A DNA stretch of 64,000 nucleotides from Halocaridina rubra (GCA_037179515.1 JAXCGZ010007604.1:37501-101500), one strand, 5' to 3'. Positions 48,263-60,684 are shown, counted from the stretch's first letter. The notes: a model not told the origin generated them from the sequence alone. Numbers and translations are program-made.

Positions 48263-48866
48263 CATTCACTAACGCATGAATAGAACTACAGTTCTGCATT
48301 TTTCTAAACTTTACTTGAGGAATTTTCATATCTAATCGTCCACTAAAATTTCACTGCTTATGTAATAAACTGCAGATGTGATTAATTTCTATTGAGAACA
48401 CTATTTTCACTTAGTGAAATGCGAATCTCTCCCTGTTATACTTCTGATTATCCAAATTTATGTAATTCAAGTACATCAGACTCACTCTCCTTAATACTTA
48501 GCAGACACTGAGGCAAAATACTGTTGCAGCTGGATATATATAACAGCAACTGAGTCAGTAAACGATGTCAAATCCCTCCAAGAAGTGATTTTAAACTCGC
48601 CAATGCTCGTTTTCTTTAACTAACGTCACTAACCTGTCTGGGAAAACCCCTTCCAATTTCTTCCTATTGTGTGTTCCAGTTTCTGGTAGTCTTAGTCTCA
48701 GGGTAGTCTTAGTCTCCCAAGGCGAAGGTCCTTTCTTATTTACATTCAAAGAAGATATAGGGAAGACGCGAAAGTCTCTTCTCTGTTGCCAGTCTGAGTT
48801 TTGTATTGGTGAGTGGTGCCATCTGTTATGCCCACATAAAACTACCATAGTATGATACCAAGTATC

Positions 48867-49066
48867 GTAGTCACCGTGGCTCAAGCGGTAGCGTCCGCGA
48901 CTTTTAGGCGTCAGGTCGAGGGTTCGCGTCCCGTCACGGTCTGAGGTTAGCAAAGGTATGCACTCAGGGTAGCGATTACATCTGCCAAAGCAAGTCCTTC
49001 GCAAGAAGGCAACCGTCTTAGCCTTTAGTAGAAAAGGGAATCCGTGACGTAATACCGGAACCAAAA
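48867..49066 (+). mobile_element. SINE family A, full-length copy
   Basis: GTCACCGTGGCTCAAGCGG head, GGTCGAGGGTTCGCG B box, GTGACGTAATACCGG tail. Confidence 0.82.
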
Positions 49067-49149
49067 ACAAGTATGGTACCATGTGTCCTAATGTTGTGTT
49101 TATCAGATATTCACGGTTGAGATGAAGAAAATTCTTCCTTATTTATATT

Positions 49150-49370
49150 CTCTTCATTCTTCTTTCTCTGCATCTTATCCCACTTCTATGTTGGGTCGAT
49201 ATTTTGACAGCTCTCCTCCACGTGGCTCGGTCTTATATGACATCTTCTGACAGCTTCTTCTCCTTCAAATCCTCTTTACTGTTGTCCTTCCATTCTCCTC
49301 ACTTTCTGCCTCACAAATGTTTCATCTCTTCTCACCACATGGCCATACCACTGTTCAAATAGAAGTAACG
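49150..49370 (-). mobile_element. Decayed copy of the second LINE tail
   Basis: Reverse-complement reading gives WYGHVVRRDETFV followed by broken frames and NIDPT, homologous to 43395-43705. Confidence 0.65.
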
Positions 49371-49794
49371 CTGCTAGCGGAGGAATATTGAGGAATTATT
49401 TAAACATGCTCGCATGAACTCCAAGACAAGTATTACATATCTGAACTTCAATTGACATTTGTGTTGAGATCTCTCATAAGCTATTCAAGAGAAGTAACCA
49501 GTGGCAAGATGTTAGCAGTGATTACTGGGATAAATGCATAAACAAGCACGCATCAAGGCCAAATCCAGCATGGTCAATATGTGTCGTCAAAGGCTTGTCT
49601 TTCAGTATTATTGGGTTGTCTGCTCTCAGCCTAACAGTTACAGATAATATGGTGATATAAGGGTAGGCTCAAAATACATTTTCAAAAAGGAATTTATAAA
49701 TTTGCTGTGTTTTTTAGGGTTAATGTCAGATGATTTCAAAATGTGTTTAATGACGGCTATATATACACAGAATGTTCTTGCATATACTTTACAC

Positions 49795-49920
49795 ATCGCA
49801 TTATCCCTTCACATCTGAAAAGTCACAACACTACTCCACCTCTGTATCTCTTTGCTTTAAGTTTCTTCGTGACCAGGCCCGATTAGGGCAATTTCCTTCG
49901 CCTGCTCTGGTGTCACTCTC
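49795..49920 (-). mobile_element. Dispersed repeat family D
   Basis: Minus orientation: GACCAGGCCCGATTAGGGCA to GGTGTCACTCTC. Confidence 0.65.

Positions 49921-49922
<2 letters not shown>

Positions 49923-50008
<86 letters not shown>
49923..50008. repeat. (GA)n microsatellite
   Basis: Adjoins a family D repeat. Confidence 0.94.
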
Positions 50009-50010
<2 letters not shown>

Positions 50011-50203
50011 GAAAATTACTTATTGATGTTTTGTTTGTTTAATATTAAGTCTTATTATTGTTTTTTTTTTCGATAATGGTTCAAGATGAGTTTGATTTCA
50101 AGTGAATTTAAAGCAGGGGAGAATTCTTAGTGGTTGTAATTCTTGTTCAAATTTATTAGAATTCAGATTAAATATTTATTTTGACTGTTTCGTTATCTCC
50201 AAG

Positions 50204-50394
50204 AAGTCTCCGTGGCAAAATGGTAGCATCCTCGACTCTGAGTCGGCAGGTCGAGGGTTCGCGCCTCGTCATAGACTGAGGTTAGTAAGGGCATACACTC
50301 AGGGTAACGATTACATCTGCCAAGACAAGTCCTTCGCAAGAAAGCAACCGTCTTAGCCCTTAGTAGAAAAGAGAGTTCGTGACGTAAAAACCGA
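50204..50394 (+). mobile_element. SINE family A, full-length copy (first of a tandem pair)
   Basis: GTCTCCGTGGCAAAATGG head to GTGACGTAAAAACCG tail. Confidence 0.8.
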
Positions 50395-50583
50395 ATCAAG
50401 CGGTAGCGTCCGCGACTTTGAGGAGTCAGGTCGAGGTCGAGGGTTCACGCCCCGTCACGGTCTGAGGTTAGCAAGGGCATGCACTCAGGGTAACGATTAC
50501 ATCTGCCAAAATAGTCCTTCGCAAGAATGCGATTGTCCTAGCCCTTGGTAGAAAAGGGAGTCCATGAAGTAAAACCGGAACAA
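50395..50583 (+). mobile_element. SINE family A, second of a tandem pair
   Basis: Begins AATCAAGCGGTAGCGTCC directly after the previous tail and has a duplicated GGTCGA in its B-box region. Confidence 0.78.
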
Positions 50584-50852
50584 ACAACTGTTTCGTTATC
50601 TCTATAACTTTTTATCTTGAGTTCTTATCAACTAATAATATATCTTTCCCCTGAAAATAATGTTGAATACGTAAACATAAATGCGTCAATATGTAACTTG
50701 CAATCTGGTTAAATCACTCCGAAAATTATTGTATTGTTTGATTTCAAAAAATTTTGAGAAAAATTAAGCTTCATCTTTAATTTTTTTTTTTATGAAATAT
50801 ATCAATATTCACAATTCATATATTTCTTGAATATTAATATTATCAGTGAATG

Positions 50853-50854
<2 letters not shown>

Positions 50855-50937
<83 letters not shown>

Positions 50938-51030
50938 GATATGGTATGATATGATATGATATGATATGATATGATATGATATGATATGATATGATATGAT
51001 GTGATGTGATGTGATGTGATGTGATGTGAT

Positions 51031-51118
<88 letters not shown>

Positions 51119-51140
51119 GATATGATATGATATGATATGA

Positions 51141-51199
<59 letters not shown>
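50855..51199. repeat. (TA)n with (GATAT)n and (GTGAT)n pentamers
   Basis: TA tract, about 13 ATATG units (50934-51000), seven GTGAT units (51001-51032), TA tract, four more ATATG units, TA tract. It ends about 400 bp before the MSRB1 start codon. Confidence 0.94.
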
Positions 51200-51204
<5 letters not shown>

Positions 51205-51596
51205 TTATCTTTTTTATTTTTTTTTCACAACGAAGATATAAATGCTATTACATAACATGTTTCTGCTCTTGCATTTCGTAAGTGAAGGTCAAGTATTGTT
51301 TCTCACTTTGTAAACACTGAAATTTACATTTTCGCTTAAATACGCACATATTTATAAAACAAAATATACTTATGCATTTCACTTTTGAAAAACCTTCGGA
51401 GTTAATAGTTTAGCTTTTAATTAAATTAATATATGACAGTAACAATGAGAAGCATTACTCACACGTGACTCTAAATATCAAAACAAAAGTCTTCTCCGGA
51501 TATCCTGAGGAGAATCCTAATCACAAGGGTTATCGCTTGTGTAACGGGGATCTTAACCTTCCTTACTGTCCCCACCGTGGTCGAGATAGGACCGAA

Positions 51597-51651
51597 ATGG
51601 CTTTTTGCTCTTGGTTTAAAGACGAAGAGTTCAGGGATCATTTTGAACCTG
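51597..51651 (+). CDS. MSRB1: MSRB1 exon 1
   Basis: ATG opens [18 protein letters not shown] plus the first base of a Gly codon, closely parallel to the N-terminus of vertebrate MSRB1. Donor CCTG|gtgaga. Confidence 0.88.
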
Positions 51652-54600
51652 GTGAGAAGATATTCAGTCATGTTTTGTTAGAAATCGGTTTACGTAACTT
51701 ATTAGCGGTCGGAATTAATGTGGCTGAGTGGTAATGCTCGCGACTTTGAATCGTTAGATTTAGGGTTCGCTGCCCGTCACTGTCTGAGGTTAGAGTGGAC
51801 ATTCACTCAGGGTAACGATCACACTTGCAATAACTGGAGTCCCTTGCAAGGAATTCAGGTATAAAAGCCTCATAAAAAGTCTAACCTAACCTTTGACTTT
51901 TATTCCATTGACTATAATCGACCATGATCCCAAGAAGGCACCACCCTAGTCCATAGTAGAAGAGGGAGTTCATGACGTAAAACCGATCACATTATGAACG
52001 GTATTAGTTGATGCAGAAGTCAGAATGTTGTTTCTTAATGTAAGGAAATTATGTAGCGAAAGACACTTAAAACTAAAAACTTTGTTGCCTTGTATATGAT
52101 TAGTTTCAGTTAATACCCAGTTATATTTTAAATTCAAATCTCCTACCACCAATGATTAAACAAAAAACTAGAAAAATCTACTAGAAATGTGTATAAAGTT
52201 ATCACACTAACCTAACCAAGCCAGACGTAACGTAATATAATGATAAATTTCATGTGATTCACCCGCGTCATAATGATTGCTTAATATTGTACGAAGGGCA
52301 ACATAAATCACAATGAATCATAGAAATTTTCTAATCTGGCGAGGTGTAAATAAATGTGTTCTGCGCACAATGCAGAAATATAAGAAATTATAAAGTATGT
52401 ATATGTTACTTGAATGAGGGTGTTATTGCGTACGTGTGTGTATGTGAAAAGGATTATCTGATTATGTTTTAGATATTTCTGAGTTTTTGGTATAAGAGCA
52501 TTGGTGTTGTATATAAAGTGAGTATAAAACAGAGATTATAGTGTATTTTGCAGTATACAGTGTTTTGTATTGTATGATAAAAAAAATAAACTCTTATCCT
52601 GAACTTTTACTAAGCATTCTTATACTGTACTTCCCAATGTACTCTTAATATAGAGGGTGATTGATTTTACATCGCAGACTCCTTCTTCTACTAAGAGCCA
52701 GGACGGTGCCTTCTTTCAAATGATTTCGGTTTTGGGAAGTTTGACCATTACCCTGAGTGAATGTTCTTTTAACCTCAGATGGTGGCATGGCATGAACCCT
52801 TAACCTGACAGATCAGAGTCATGACCATTACCACTGTCACGATGGCCCTACACTTTAAAGTAGAGGATGAATCGTTCAGAACTTGAAGTGTGTTTATTGA
52901 ACTGGTGGTTCGTGGTATAGATTGTCAATTTAATTAATCAGATGGATCTATAGCAAACCCTCGTCTTTCAGGCATTTATGTTTGTCGAAAGTGCAATCAC
53001 GAACTGTTTTCAAGTAAGATGAAGTATAAACATAACACGCCCTGGCCAGCATTTGTAAAAACTATTAATAATGACTCTGTTCACAAAAGAAGAGACAGTA
53101 AGCTTGCCTACAAGGTAATATATTTTGATGAAAATTAGAAGGCATGCTTTAAGAAGTGCATCGATAATTATTACCAATTTTCGAGCAATTTTTATCTGCT
53201 CAACTCGTTTTCTGATTTTTTTTTTTTTATAAACTTGCATGGATATTTGCTTATTATTTTGCAGAATTTTTTCATTTTGCCACTTGACAGGCAGAATATT
53301 TTATTTTACTTCTTAACAGGGAGAATATTTGAAGTTTTGAGTTTCTGGTTTTACTTAAATAGGAAGACATAGCAATGAGTTGTGCAGCAGCTTTGGATAC
53401 GCTTTCTGTGAATATCCAAAATTATTACATACACAGAACAGTACATAAAATATTCTTAGTAATCTTGCTGTAACTGCTCCCTAGGATCTCGTTCTCCTTA
53501 TCACAGTATTTTTCTAACTACCTCAATTCCTAATACGTACTTTTGATATATTGTATGATATTTTAATATTTCTACTATTTATGCAAAAGTTACTCATATC
53601 AGTGTGACTTCTTCATATAGCAAAATAAATCTGACCAATGACAAACTTTAGTGTTATGGCAAAATCTGACAAGTATCTGAATATATAAAACCAGTTTGAG
53701 AAGAACACATACATATATTCTTATAAGTTTTGCTCCTCACTTATTGAAACTTTCTAAATACCAGTGTAGTTTCGAGTTCTCTCAATGTGTATAATAGGGA
53801 AACTATATAAAATTAAATTTTTATTTTATATTGGTTGCATACAAACCGTTATAAGACATTCCCTTTCTCAAAGAGACATGCGTTGTAATGTCTGTCAGTT
53901 GGACTATAAATTCATCTGTGTATTTTTCCAATTTATTTTATGCTGATTTGCTGAGTAGTCAGTGTGCTCGACTCAGGAGTCGGCAGACCCGCTATCGAGA
54001 CTACCGCGGGACGATAGGAATGGCATCCAGTCTTAATTCCCCAAAGCCACACTTTCTCAAGGATGAGTTGTGGGATTGATTCCACTGACAGGCTGAAAAA
54101 GCTATCTGGAAATGGAAATTATTTAATGCTGCATTAATCCATACCCCAAGCAAACTCTCCACTCGCATAGTCTCCTGTGGAAACCAAATGCATTGCATTC
54201 ATTACTTTACCTAATAAACTAGAGTTTTATCACACTTTATTCATCTCTAAAGTCTGAAGAAATTACCTCAAACGCTCAAAATGCTGTGGGAATTGTAATG
54301 TGATATAACAGTACTTCAGTGTAATTACAGTACTTTCAAGGGATTAGTCTGTACAAGCAGTTGTGTCAGTATTACTGTACTGTACCATTATACTTCTTAA
54401 TAGCTATAAATACTTTTTCATTTTTAATTAGTTTTATATAGGTACAATATATTTTAATAGACTGTAACATTATAATGGTTCAGTTCACTTTTATTTAATG
54501 AATTTTTCTTCAGTGGCTGATACATGTGCATTCTTAAATGCTTTTTTTTTTAATATTATTTGATAAATTATCCCACCGTGCAAAAGATGGTCCAGATAAA

Positions 54601-57600
54601 TTTAGTTATTTATTAAGAATTACAATTTTGCCATTGCACTAAAGTACAACTATTTTGTACTTATACATTTTTGGAGGAAATAATTTTTGGAGTTGTCAGA
54701 GATACTGTTCCAGGACTAATGATTTGAAGAATATTTTCTTGCTTTGTCTGTTGTGTTGTCAATAGTCCAATGCTTAATATAATTTATTGCCAAGCATTAG
54801 TACTAAGAAGTAAGCTAGTCTTTTACAGTGGATTGAGGATGATAAATTATTCACTAATCATTGTCTTTTCAAGTTTTTATAAACGTCTTGACACAAATAT
54901 ACAGTGTAAAGAAAAATATAAACAGGGTAATTGTCATTTTTTCATGAATTTTATTGTGTTACAACTTAAAAGAAAATCAACATATGAACAACATGTAGTA
55001 GATTGTCAGTCCTGTCCACTCCAAAAATACCGGTACAGACACTCTCCTACTTACGAACAAGTTAGGTTCCAGAAGTTTGTTCGTATGTTGTTTTAGGTAA
55101 AGTAAGTACTGTACAATACATACATAGCCAGTACTGTACAGTACATAGGCTAATGACATTTAACTACTACGTAATACAATAGTATTCAGTATTAATGAAT
55201 TTTAATACAATAATAGTAATATAATAATACAGTACAGTAACATTATGGGCAGGTCTTTGTTTATATCTGCGAATGTTTATAAGTAGGGGAGCATCAATAT
55301 ATTGCTGTACCTTAATTTTTGTTATTTAATCTTTAACATAAGAATAAAGGTAAGGTGTATTAAGTGTCTGTTAAGGATGCTAATTTTTTATCCCTAACTA
55401 TACCTTAATGTGTGGTTGTGTGTGTTTAATTTTTCTGATTGTAGAGTAACTTGCAGGCATTTATGTCTGCGTAGAGTGCGATCATGCATTATTCTCCAGT
55501 CGTTGCAAATTCGAACACAACACGCCTTGGCCAGCATTCACGAACACTGTCCGCGAAGACTCGGTATTGAAAGTACCCGAAGAAGGAAGGCCAGGGGCTC
55601 TGAAAGTAAGATGACACTGTCTCTTGGCACTCCTTTTTTTGAAAGGTTTAGGTACATTACATGTTATTGTCTATGCTCTGTGACGTGATGTTTTGTGATG
55701 TTTATGGATTCGTCAGATATTTTGAACAGTTTTAGAGTTTACATGAAGTACTTTTAATTATATTTGTGTATTTTCTGTCTAAATACTCCTGTTATTTTGC
55801 CAAGACTCTTTTGTTGAGGAGAGGAGACTTTAAATTAGCTTTACTGTATTATTATATCCTCATGATTATTCAGTAACTTGCATTTTGAATAAAGTATTTT
55901 TTATTGTTTTGAATTTTTCAAGGCTTCAAGATTTTTTTAATTTTAATTTTATGCATGCTTTGCCTATGCATTTTTTCACAAGAGAAACTTTTTCTCGTTT
56001 TTCCATTAAAACTTTTAAGTATAATTTGATAAGCATAAAATTGTAATTGTTTTACCTGACATATTTAGATTTAGTAATAGAAAAGCATGTTTTCTCTCTT
56101 CAGCATTCTCATGAGCTTTTGTTTCTAATATGTTAATATAGTAGTGCATTTAGGTCTGTAAAAATATATTGATTTTGAATACACTCCAGCAGTGCCATCT
56201 GAACGGTCGCTAGCTCCCTCGTCATTGCCCATAGAGCAAAGTAATCCCCCTTTTTGTTTTCCTTTCTTGATGTCGGCTACCCCCCAATTAAAGGGGAAAA
56301 TAGCCAAGGTATATGTATGTATGTAATTTTACATATTTTGCATAAAACTAAAAATTTACATCCTAAGCCACCATCAAACGTGCAGTTAATCAGTCTTTTA
56401 TTAGAAAAATAGAAAGATCGTTAGAAGATCATTTCTTGTTAATTGTCTTCATGGTGTTGTTTTTCTGTTCTTTGTTATTTTTAATATCCATTTCTTAGGC
56501 ATTTATTCCCAAAATTGTAGCCTTTAAAGATTCTAATATTACTATGAACTACAGTTCTTGAACCACATAAGAGTAAGCTTGCATATAGTATTACTGGTAA
56601 TGTTAATTCTCTTGTTCTGATATACTTATTTTGGGATTTAAAGTGCTGTACTTTATTGGAGTGACCCTGGAACATTATTAGAGATTAGGTGCGGAATGGG
56701 ACTATTTAGCATTGTCATTTTGCTGCCTCTTATGGTACTAAACTATTTTGGTGATACCCTTTTGTCAGTAAACTCTTTTGGCTTGGTTTGGTTAGCTTAT
56801 TGCCAGAAGTACAAAACCAAAGCAGTTTAGTGCCAAAAAACCAGTGCTGAAAGAGTGGCGCCAGTGAGTACCCAACCTTTTCGGGAAAACAATACTTAAG
56901 TCATTGTTAGAGGGGATGCTAGAGAAATAGATAAATGGCAGAGTGCAATCGTATCGTTTTATCGATGGCAGACCATTTCTGAACATGATGCAGCGTATCA
57001 GTAACTGCACATTAAGTGAACAGCAACTGAACATGACGTAGCACATCAATAACTGTGAGTATTGTATATTCTTTGTCTCTGTTTAGGTATCGTGTGGCAA
57101 ATGTGGGAACGGACTGGGGCATGAGTTCTTAAAAGATGGTCCAGATGGCAAAATGTCGAGATTTTGAATATTCTCTCATGCCCTCAAGTTTATAGCCAAA
57201 CAAGGTGTGTATACTTGTTAACTCGTTAACTCCGTTTTTCTTTAACTAGTTAATGTACAGTACTGTGAATTATTTGTGATGATTTTCAAAATGTACAATT
57301 GCTCTTTTGTATCTTGATGTTAACCATGTTAATTCAAAATGTAATTTTTATTTATTGGTTAATTTACAGTAATGCTGTCATTTGTGATGCAATTTCACAT
57401 CTTGTTGTTAACTTAGCTGTTGGAAATCAAAGAATAAATTACTGTATGGTATAGTGGTTTATATATATATTTAGGATGGAGGTGCTCCAAAACATTGCTA
57501 TGACTTTGATATTATTGAGAACTTGGTCAACTATATGATTACATACATTATTAATGAAGAATAAGAGTTGAATTGCTGTTGAATATTCTGTAATGGAACA

Positions 57601-60600
57601 TGCAACCTTTTGCTAGGAGTGTTAGAAAAATAATGAGTGATAGTACAGAACTACTTTAGCTGAAAATGAATATGATGATAGTATCACAGAAATACTTTTT
57701 GAAGTACATCATCAACACAAGTGTTGTCCACTGTAAAAACTGCTCTATTTAGTGTTATGTCTATCTCTTATCATTTTGATCTTGTGAGGTAAAATGTCTT
57801 TGGCTTGACTTGGATGCTAATGGTGGCACTCAACCTAATGGAATTTTTCCTCTGTATTTTTTAAAGAAGCTAATCTGTTGCAAAAAAATTTTTAGTGCGA
57901 TATTGAAAATTATTCAAGCCTGGATGTTTTCCTCTTGTTGGGGGATTGGTTATGTAGCTGTTCTCATATAAGGTCTTATTGAAAATGTATCACTCACTAA
58001 TTACCTCCAATTCACATTAACGCCTTTTAATCTAAAGTTTCAGTCAACTCCTGCTTTATATTTACGCAGAGTAAGCCGGACTTTCCCGAATAGGCAGTTG
58101 ATATTTGCAAAGGTCTGAATGCTTGTGATGCAACTCTGGCAGTTTCTTCATAGAGTATTTGCAAAAAATCATTGAACTTTGGTCAGGAGGCATGCATGAT
58201 TAGACTTCACTTTAGTGTTTAATCATCTTAATCACGAGGTTCTCATTTTTATATTATGAAACTTTGACTGCCGTTGCTGGGTTGGTATCGTGCATGACTT
58301 TGATTCGTCAGGTTGTTGGTTCGAGACCCGCCACGGTCTGTGGTTAGAAAGGGCTAAGGTGCTTAATAGAAAAGGGAGACAGTGACGTAAAACTGCATAA
58401 TCGGGTGTTGATGGATCTTTTCTGTATATTATTATGAAATTTATAAGTAAAGGAACTCAAAGATTAGTGTTAGATGGACATTATGATGAATTGTTTAGAT
58501 TTTTTTATACTTCCTAGTCTCTAGTATTGCTTCCCAGGTTGTTTATTGGCTGTAAATTCTTATCCGAGATTACTACAAAAACTTTCTTGCAGTTAAAAGT
58601 TCTTAAGCCTGAAGTAAGCACTGTCTTGTGGCTTAGATGCGCTATTGGCTCGCTCTGCCTACAATATAGAATTACCACAACGTTGATCATCTTTTGCATT
58701 GGACTTTACCGGCTTATTCTATCCCACACACTTTACCAGAAATGCAACCATTGCCAGGAGTTGTTTATTGTCTTTCGTTAGCTTTAGGGGGACCCTGGTG
58801 GTGTAGTGGCCAGCATGCTCATCTGTGGAGTTGGTAGACCCCCGATCGAGACCACCGTGGGACGATAAGAATGTGGCATCCAGTCTTCATTTCCCAGCCA
58901 CACTCTCAAGGATCTTTGTTGAATTGATCCCGCTAACAGGCTGAAAAGCCTATCTGGAAGGGTAAATTTCTTTTTTTTGACTGAAACAGTATTCAAGAAA
59001 TGTTTTTCCAGCTGTCACTAGGAAGGGCAATGAACTTCCTAACCTTGTTGTTGATGCAGTAGCTTCAGAAGGTTAAGCTAAGCTCAGATAGATTTTTATT
59101 AAACAGAATCACTCAAATGCTAGAATTTTAGAATTATAGTGAAATAATGCCAGTGTTGCCGTACTGATTTGTACAGTATACTATGTCGTCTCACCAAGTT
59201 GCTTCTCCTACTGAACCAGTCAGCTTATATTTTGCCTTTTTCCAGCCATGCTTGTTGCTTGGGTTGTGATAATTATGATACTGATAAAGATTTATTATAG
59301 TAAAGTTTTACTGATGCAATAGAATCCATCATGCCCTCAGTATTATGTGTGGAATCCTCGCTCGTCTCACACAGCCCACAATCTTTAGGGGTATGGTTAG
59401 AGCATCGCTCGAAGAGATCAGTGTTTGCAAATGTCCAAATATCTTATTTTTTAAGTCATGTTAACCTCCACTCTGTCTTTCAGGATTGCTCCAGTGTGTT
59501 TGAAAGATATCCTTTTCTTGAAAGCATGAAAATCTGTTGTTGAGAAAACACACTTTGTCAGGATTCAGTATTTTTCTTTACTCCCTGAAGAACGTTGTCA
59601 CTTTTTCCTTAAGATCTATTTGCGAAAGTAAACTCCTGCCCAGCTCTGTCTATCTTCCCTGATTACCCTTAAGAGGCGCTTCACTGTAAGGCACAGGAAA
59701 ATTCTGATGTAAAGTAGAGCCTTATTCACTTTTTAGTATCGTCCGGTGTCTTTAATATCTTGCACACTCGGTGTCCAAATACTGTTATTCTGAATATTAA
59801 GATGCCAAACAGTGCATATGAAGAATTAGTCACTATTGCAAAGTTTAGGGACGTCTTCCTCCTCATATTTAAAGTCATAAGTTACAATATTCATGGACTT
59901 CGAAATTTCTTGAAAAGCCTTCATCCCTCCTCACAAGTGGTATTTACGAACCAAGTGCCAATTCTCCCTCAGTGCCCATTGGTCTCTTGTGCAACATTTG
60001 TGCTGTCTTCTTCATCGCCTCCAACGCTGCTTCTAATATGGTAGTTTTGCTTTCATGTTAGAGCTTTCTTGGAGCACTGGAGCCAAAGGTCGTGTGGACG
60101 TTGTTATAATCCTTCTGCTAATTGTCAGTAACTCAGTGTTCACTTTGACCCTCTGTGTTTGCAATCCACTTATTTGCGCTTATGATCCACTTATGGTAGA
60201 TATTTACCTGGATTTGGTAAGAAAAGCATAGAGTTTCACTGTCCCCAACTTTGAAAGCCATAGAAGCAAGCCAGTCAAGAAGCCAAACTGTATTGGAAAG
60301 CAGTGAAGACCAAAACAAGAAAATAACAAAAATGTACTGTGCATGACTTTCTTCCTAGCCCCCTAGCAAAAGGTTATGCATGTCTTTGTACTTGAAGTTT
60401 TTGACATTAAGTATTGCACTGCCAATTGACACTAAATACCAAAGGAGCCATGCTTTTACAGTTATCATAAATCTTAATTTGCATATTTATGTTGATTTTC
60501 ATTTTTGCTATTACTGTTTAACAGGTATTATATTTTTTATGTAATATTATTTATTCATTTACATACTAAGGGTTTTTGTTTTTACTTAAATTGTAACAAG

Positions 60601-60684
60601 ATATTACATTCATTGTGTATTATTTCCCCAGAGGGCAGCTCCAAGACTGAGAATGGCCAGGTGGAAGCAAATGGCAACTCCTGA
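51597..60684 (+). CDS. MSRB1: Methionine sulfoxide reductase B1, selenoprotein (MSRB1/SelR)
   Basis: Exons 51597-51651, then either 52972-53114 (2a) or 55457-55605 (2b), then 57087-57204 and 60632-60684. The family reduces methionine-R-sulfoxide in proteins. The sequence shows [12 protein letters not shown]...HFEPG, a first zinc CxxC in exon 2, WPAF, a second CxxC (CGKC) and [11 protein letters not shown] in exon 3. An in-frame TGA at 57165-57167 follows SRF and is followed by IFSHALKF. In vertebrate MSRB1 the active-site selenocysteine lies at this point; with exon 2b it becomes residue 95. The total is 124 residues with exon 2b. The final stop TGA is at 60682-60684. The first ATG of the frame is at 51597 (gaaATGG). 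A SECIS candidate lies about 1 kb downstream. Without UGA recoding the protein would end just before its catalytic residue. Confidence 0.9.
51715..51990 (+). mobile_element. SINE family A with internal insertion, in MSRB1 intron 1
   Basis: TAATGTGGCTGAGTGGTAATG head 65 bp after the exon 1 donor. About 85 bp of foreign sequence, including CTAACCTAACC, interrupts it before the GAGTTCATGACGTAAAACC tail. Confidence 0.72.
52661..52855 (-). mobile_element. SINE family A, diverged copy just before MSRB1 exon 2a
   Basis: Minus orientation from GATTTTACATCGCAGACTCC to CACGATGGCC. It ends about 115 bp before the exon 2a acceptor. Confidence 0.72.
52972..53114 (+). CDS. MSRB1: MSRB1 alternative exon 2a
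   Basis: A 143-nt exon (2+141) after gtctttcag, codes [15 protein letters not shown] and NTPWPAF and ends CAAG|gtaata in phase 0. It is two codons shorter than exon 2b and differs from it at about half of its residues, but keeps the CxxC and WPAF motifs, so it is not decaying. Confidence 0.85.
53115..53945. other. MSRB1 intron after exon 2a, nothing recognised
   Basis: AT-rich. If the alternative exons are regulated by RNA pairing or splicing factors, signals could be here, but I cannot point to one. Confidence 0.4.
53950..54115 (+). mobile_element. SINE family C, diverged copy in MSRB1
   Basis: Shares TCAGTGTGCTCGACTC, ACCGCGGGACGATAGGAAT and GACAGGCTGAAAAAGC with 58787-58970; tRNA-like head. 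Confidence 0.7.
55033..55288. mobile_element. MITE-like element between the alternative MSRB1 exons
   Basis: CTCCTACTTACGAACA near 55045 and its diverged complement GCGAATGTTTATAAGTAGGG near 55268 form inverted ends. No coding sequence is visible inside. Confidence 0.45.
55457..55605 (+). CDS. MSRB1: MSRB1 alternative exon 2b
   Basis: A 149-nt exon (2+147) after acttgcag, codes [17 protein letters not shown] and NTPWPAF and ends GAAA|gtaaga in phase 0. Its length equals the vertebrate counterpart. It has an extra Cys (SSRCKF) absent from exon 2a. Confidence 0.87.
56180..56312 (-). mobile_element. Dispersed repeat family E
   Basis: Minus orientation copy of 19325-19490, in the intron before MSRB1 exon 3. 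Confidence 0.7.
57087..57204 (+). CDS. MSRB1: MSRB1 exon 3 with in-frame selenocysteine UGA
   Basis: A 118-nt exon after ctgtttag, codes [22 protein letters not shown], then TGA, then [12 protein letters not shown]. The frame stays open and MSRB-like on both sides of the TGA. Donor CAAG|gtgtgt; without splicing the frame would end six codons later. Confidence 0.92.
58267..58401 (+). mobile_element. SINE family A, internally deleted, in MSRB1 intron 3
   Basis: GTTGCTGGGTTGGTATCG head and TTGGTTCGAGACCCGCC B box, then a jump to AAAAGGGAGACAGTGACG. Confidence 0.7.
58787..58970 (+). mobile_element. SINE family C, full copy in MSRB1 intron 3
   Basis: GACCCTGGTGGTGTAGTGGC head with A box, CCCCGATCGAGACCACC B-box region, body ending GCCTATCTGGAAGGG. 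Confidence 0.75.
58971..60631. other. MSRB1 intron 3, mostly unrecognised
   Basis: No exon-like segment with a matching phase was found; no clear repeats. Confidence 0.4.
60632..60684 (+). CDS. MSRB1: MSRB1 exon 4, C-terminal tail
   Basis: After atttccccag it codes a hydrophilic tail ([16 protein letters not shown]) and stops at TGA 60682. The tail is not conserved in sequence, but the frame and splice sites fit. Confidence 0.7.

Noticed and set aside
48667..48855. Short frame upstream of a SINE
   Set aside because: No similarity recognised and no splice context; likely chance.
54770..55096. 108-codon frame between the MSRB1 alternative exons
   Set aside because: No domain, poor start context, and it overlaps the MITE-like repeat.
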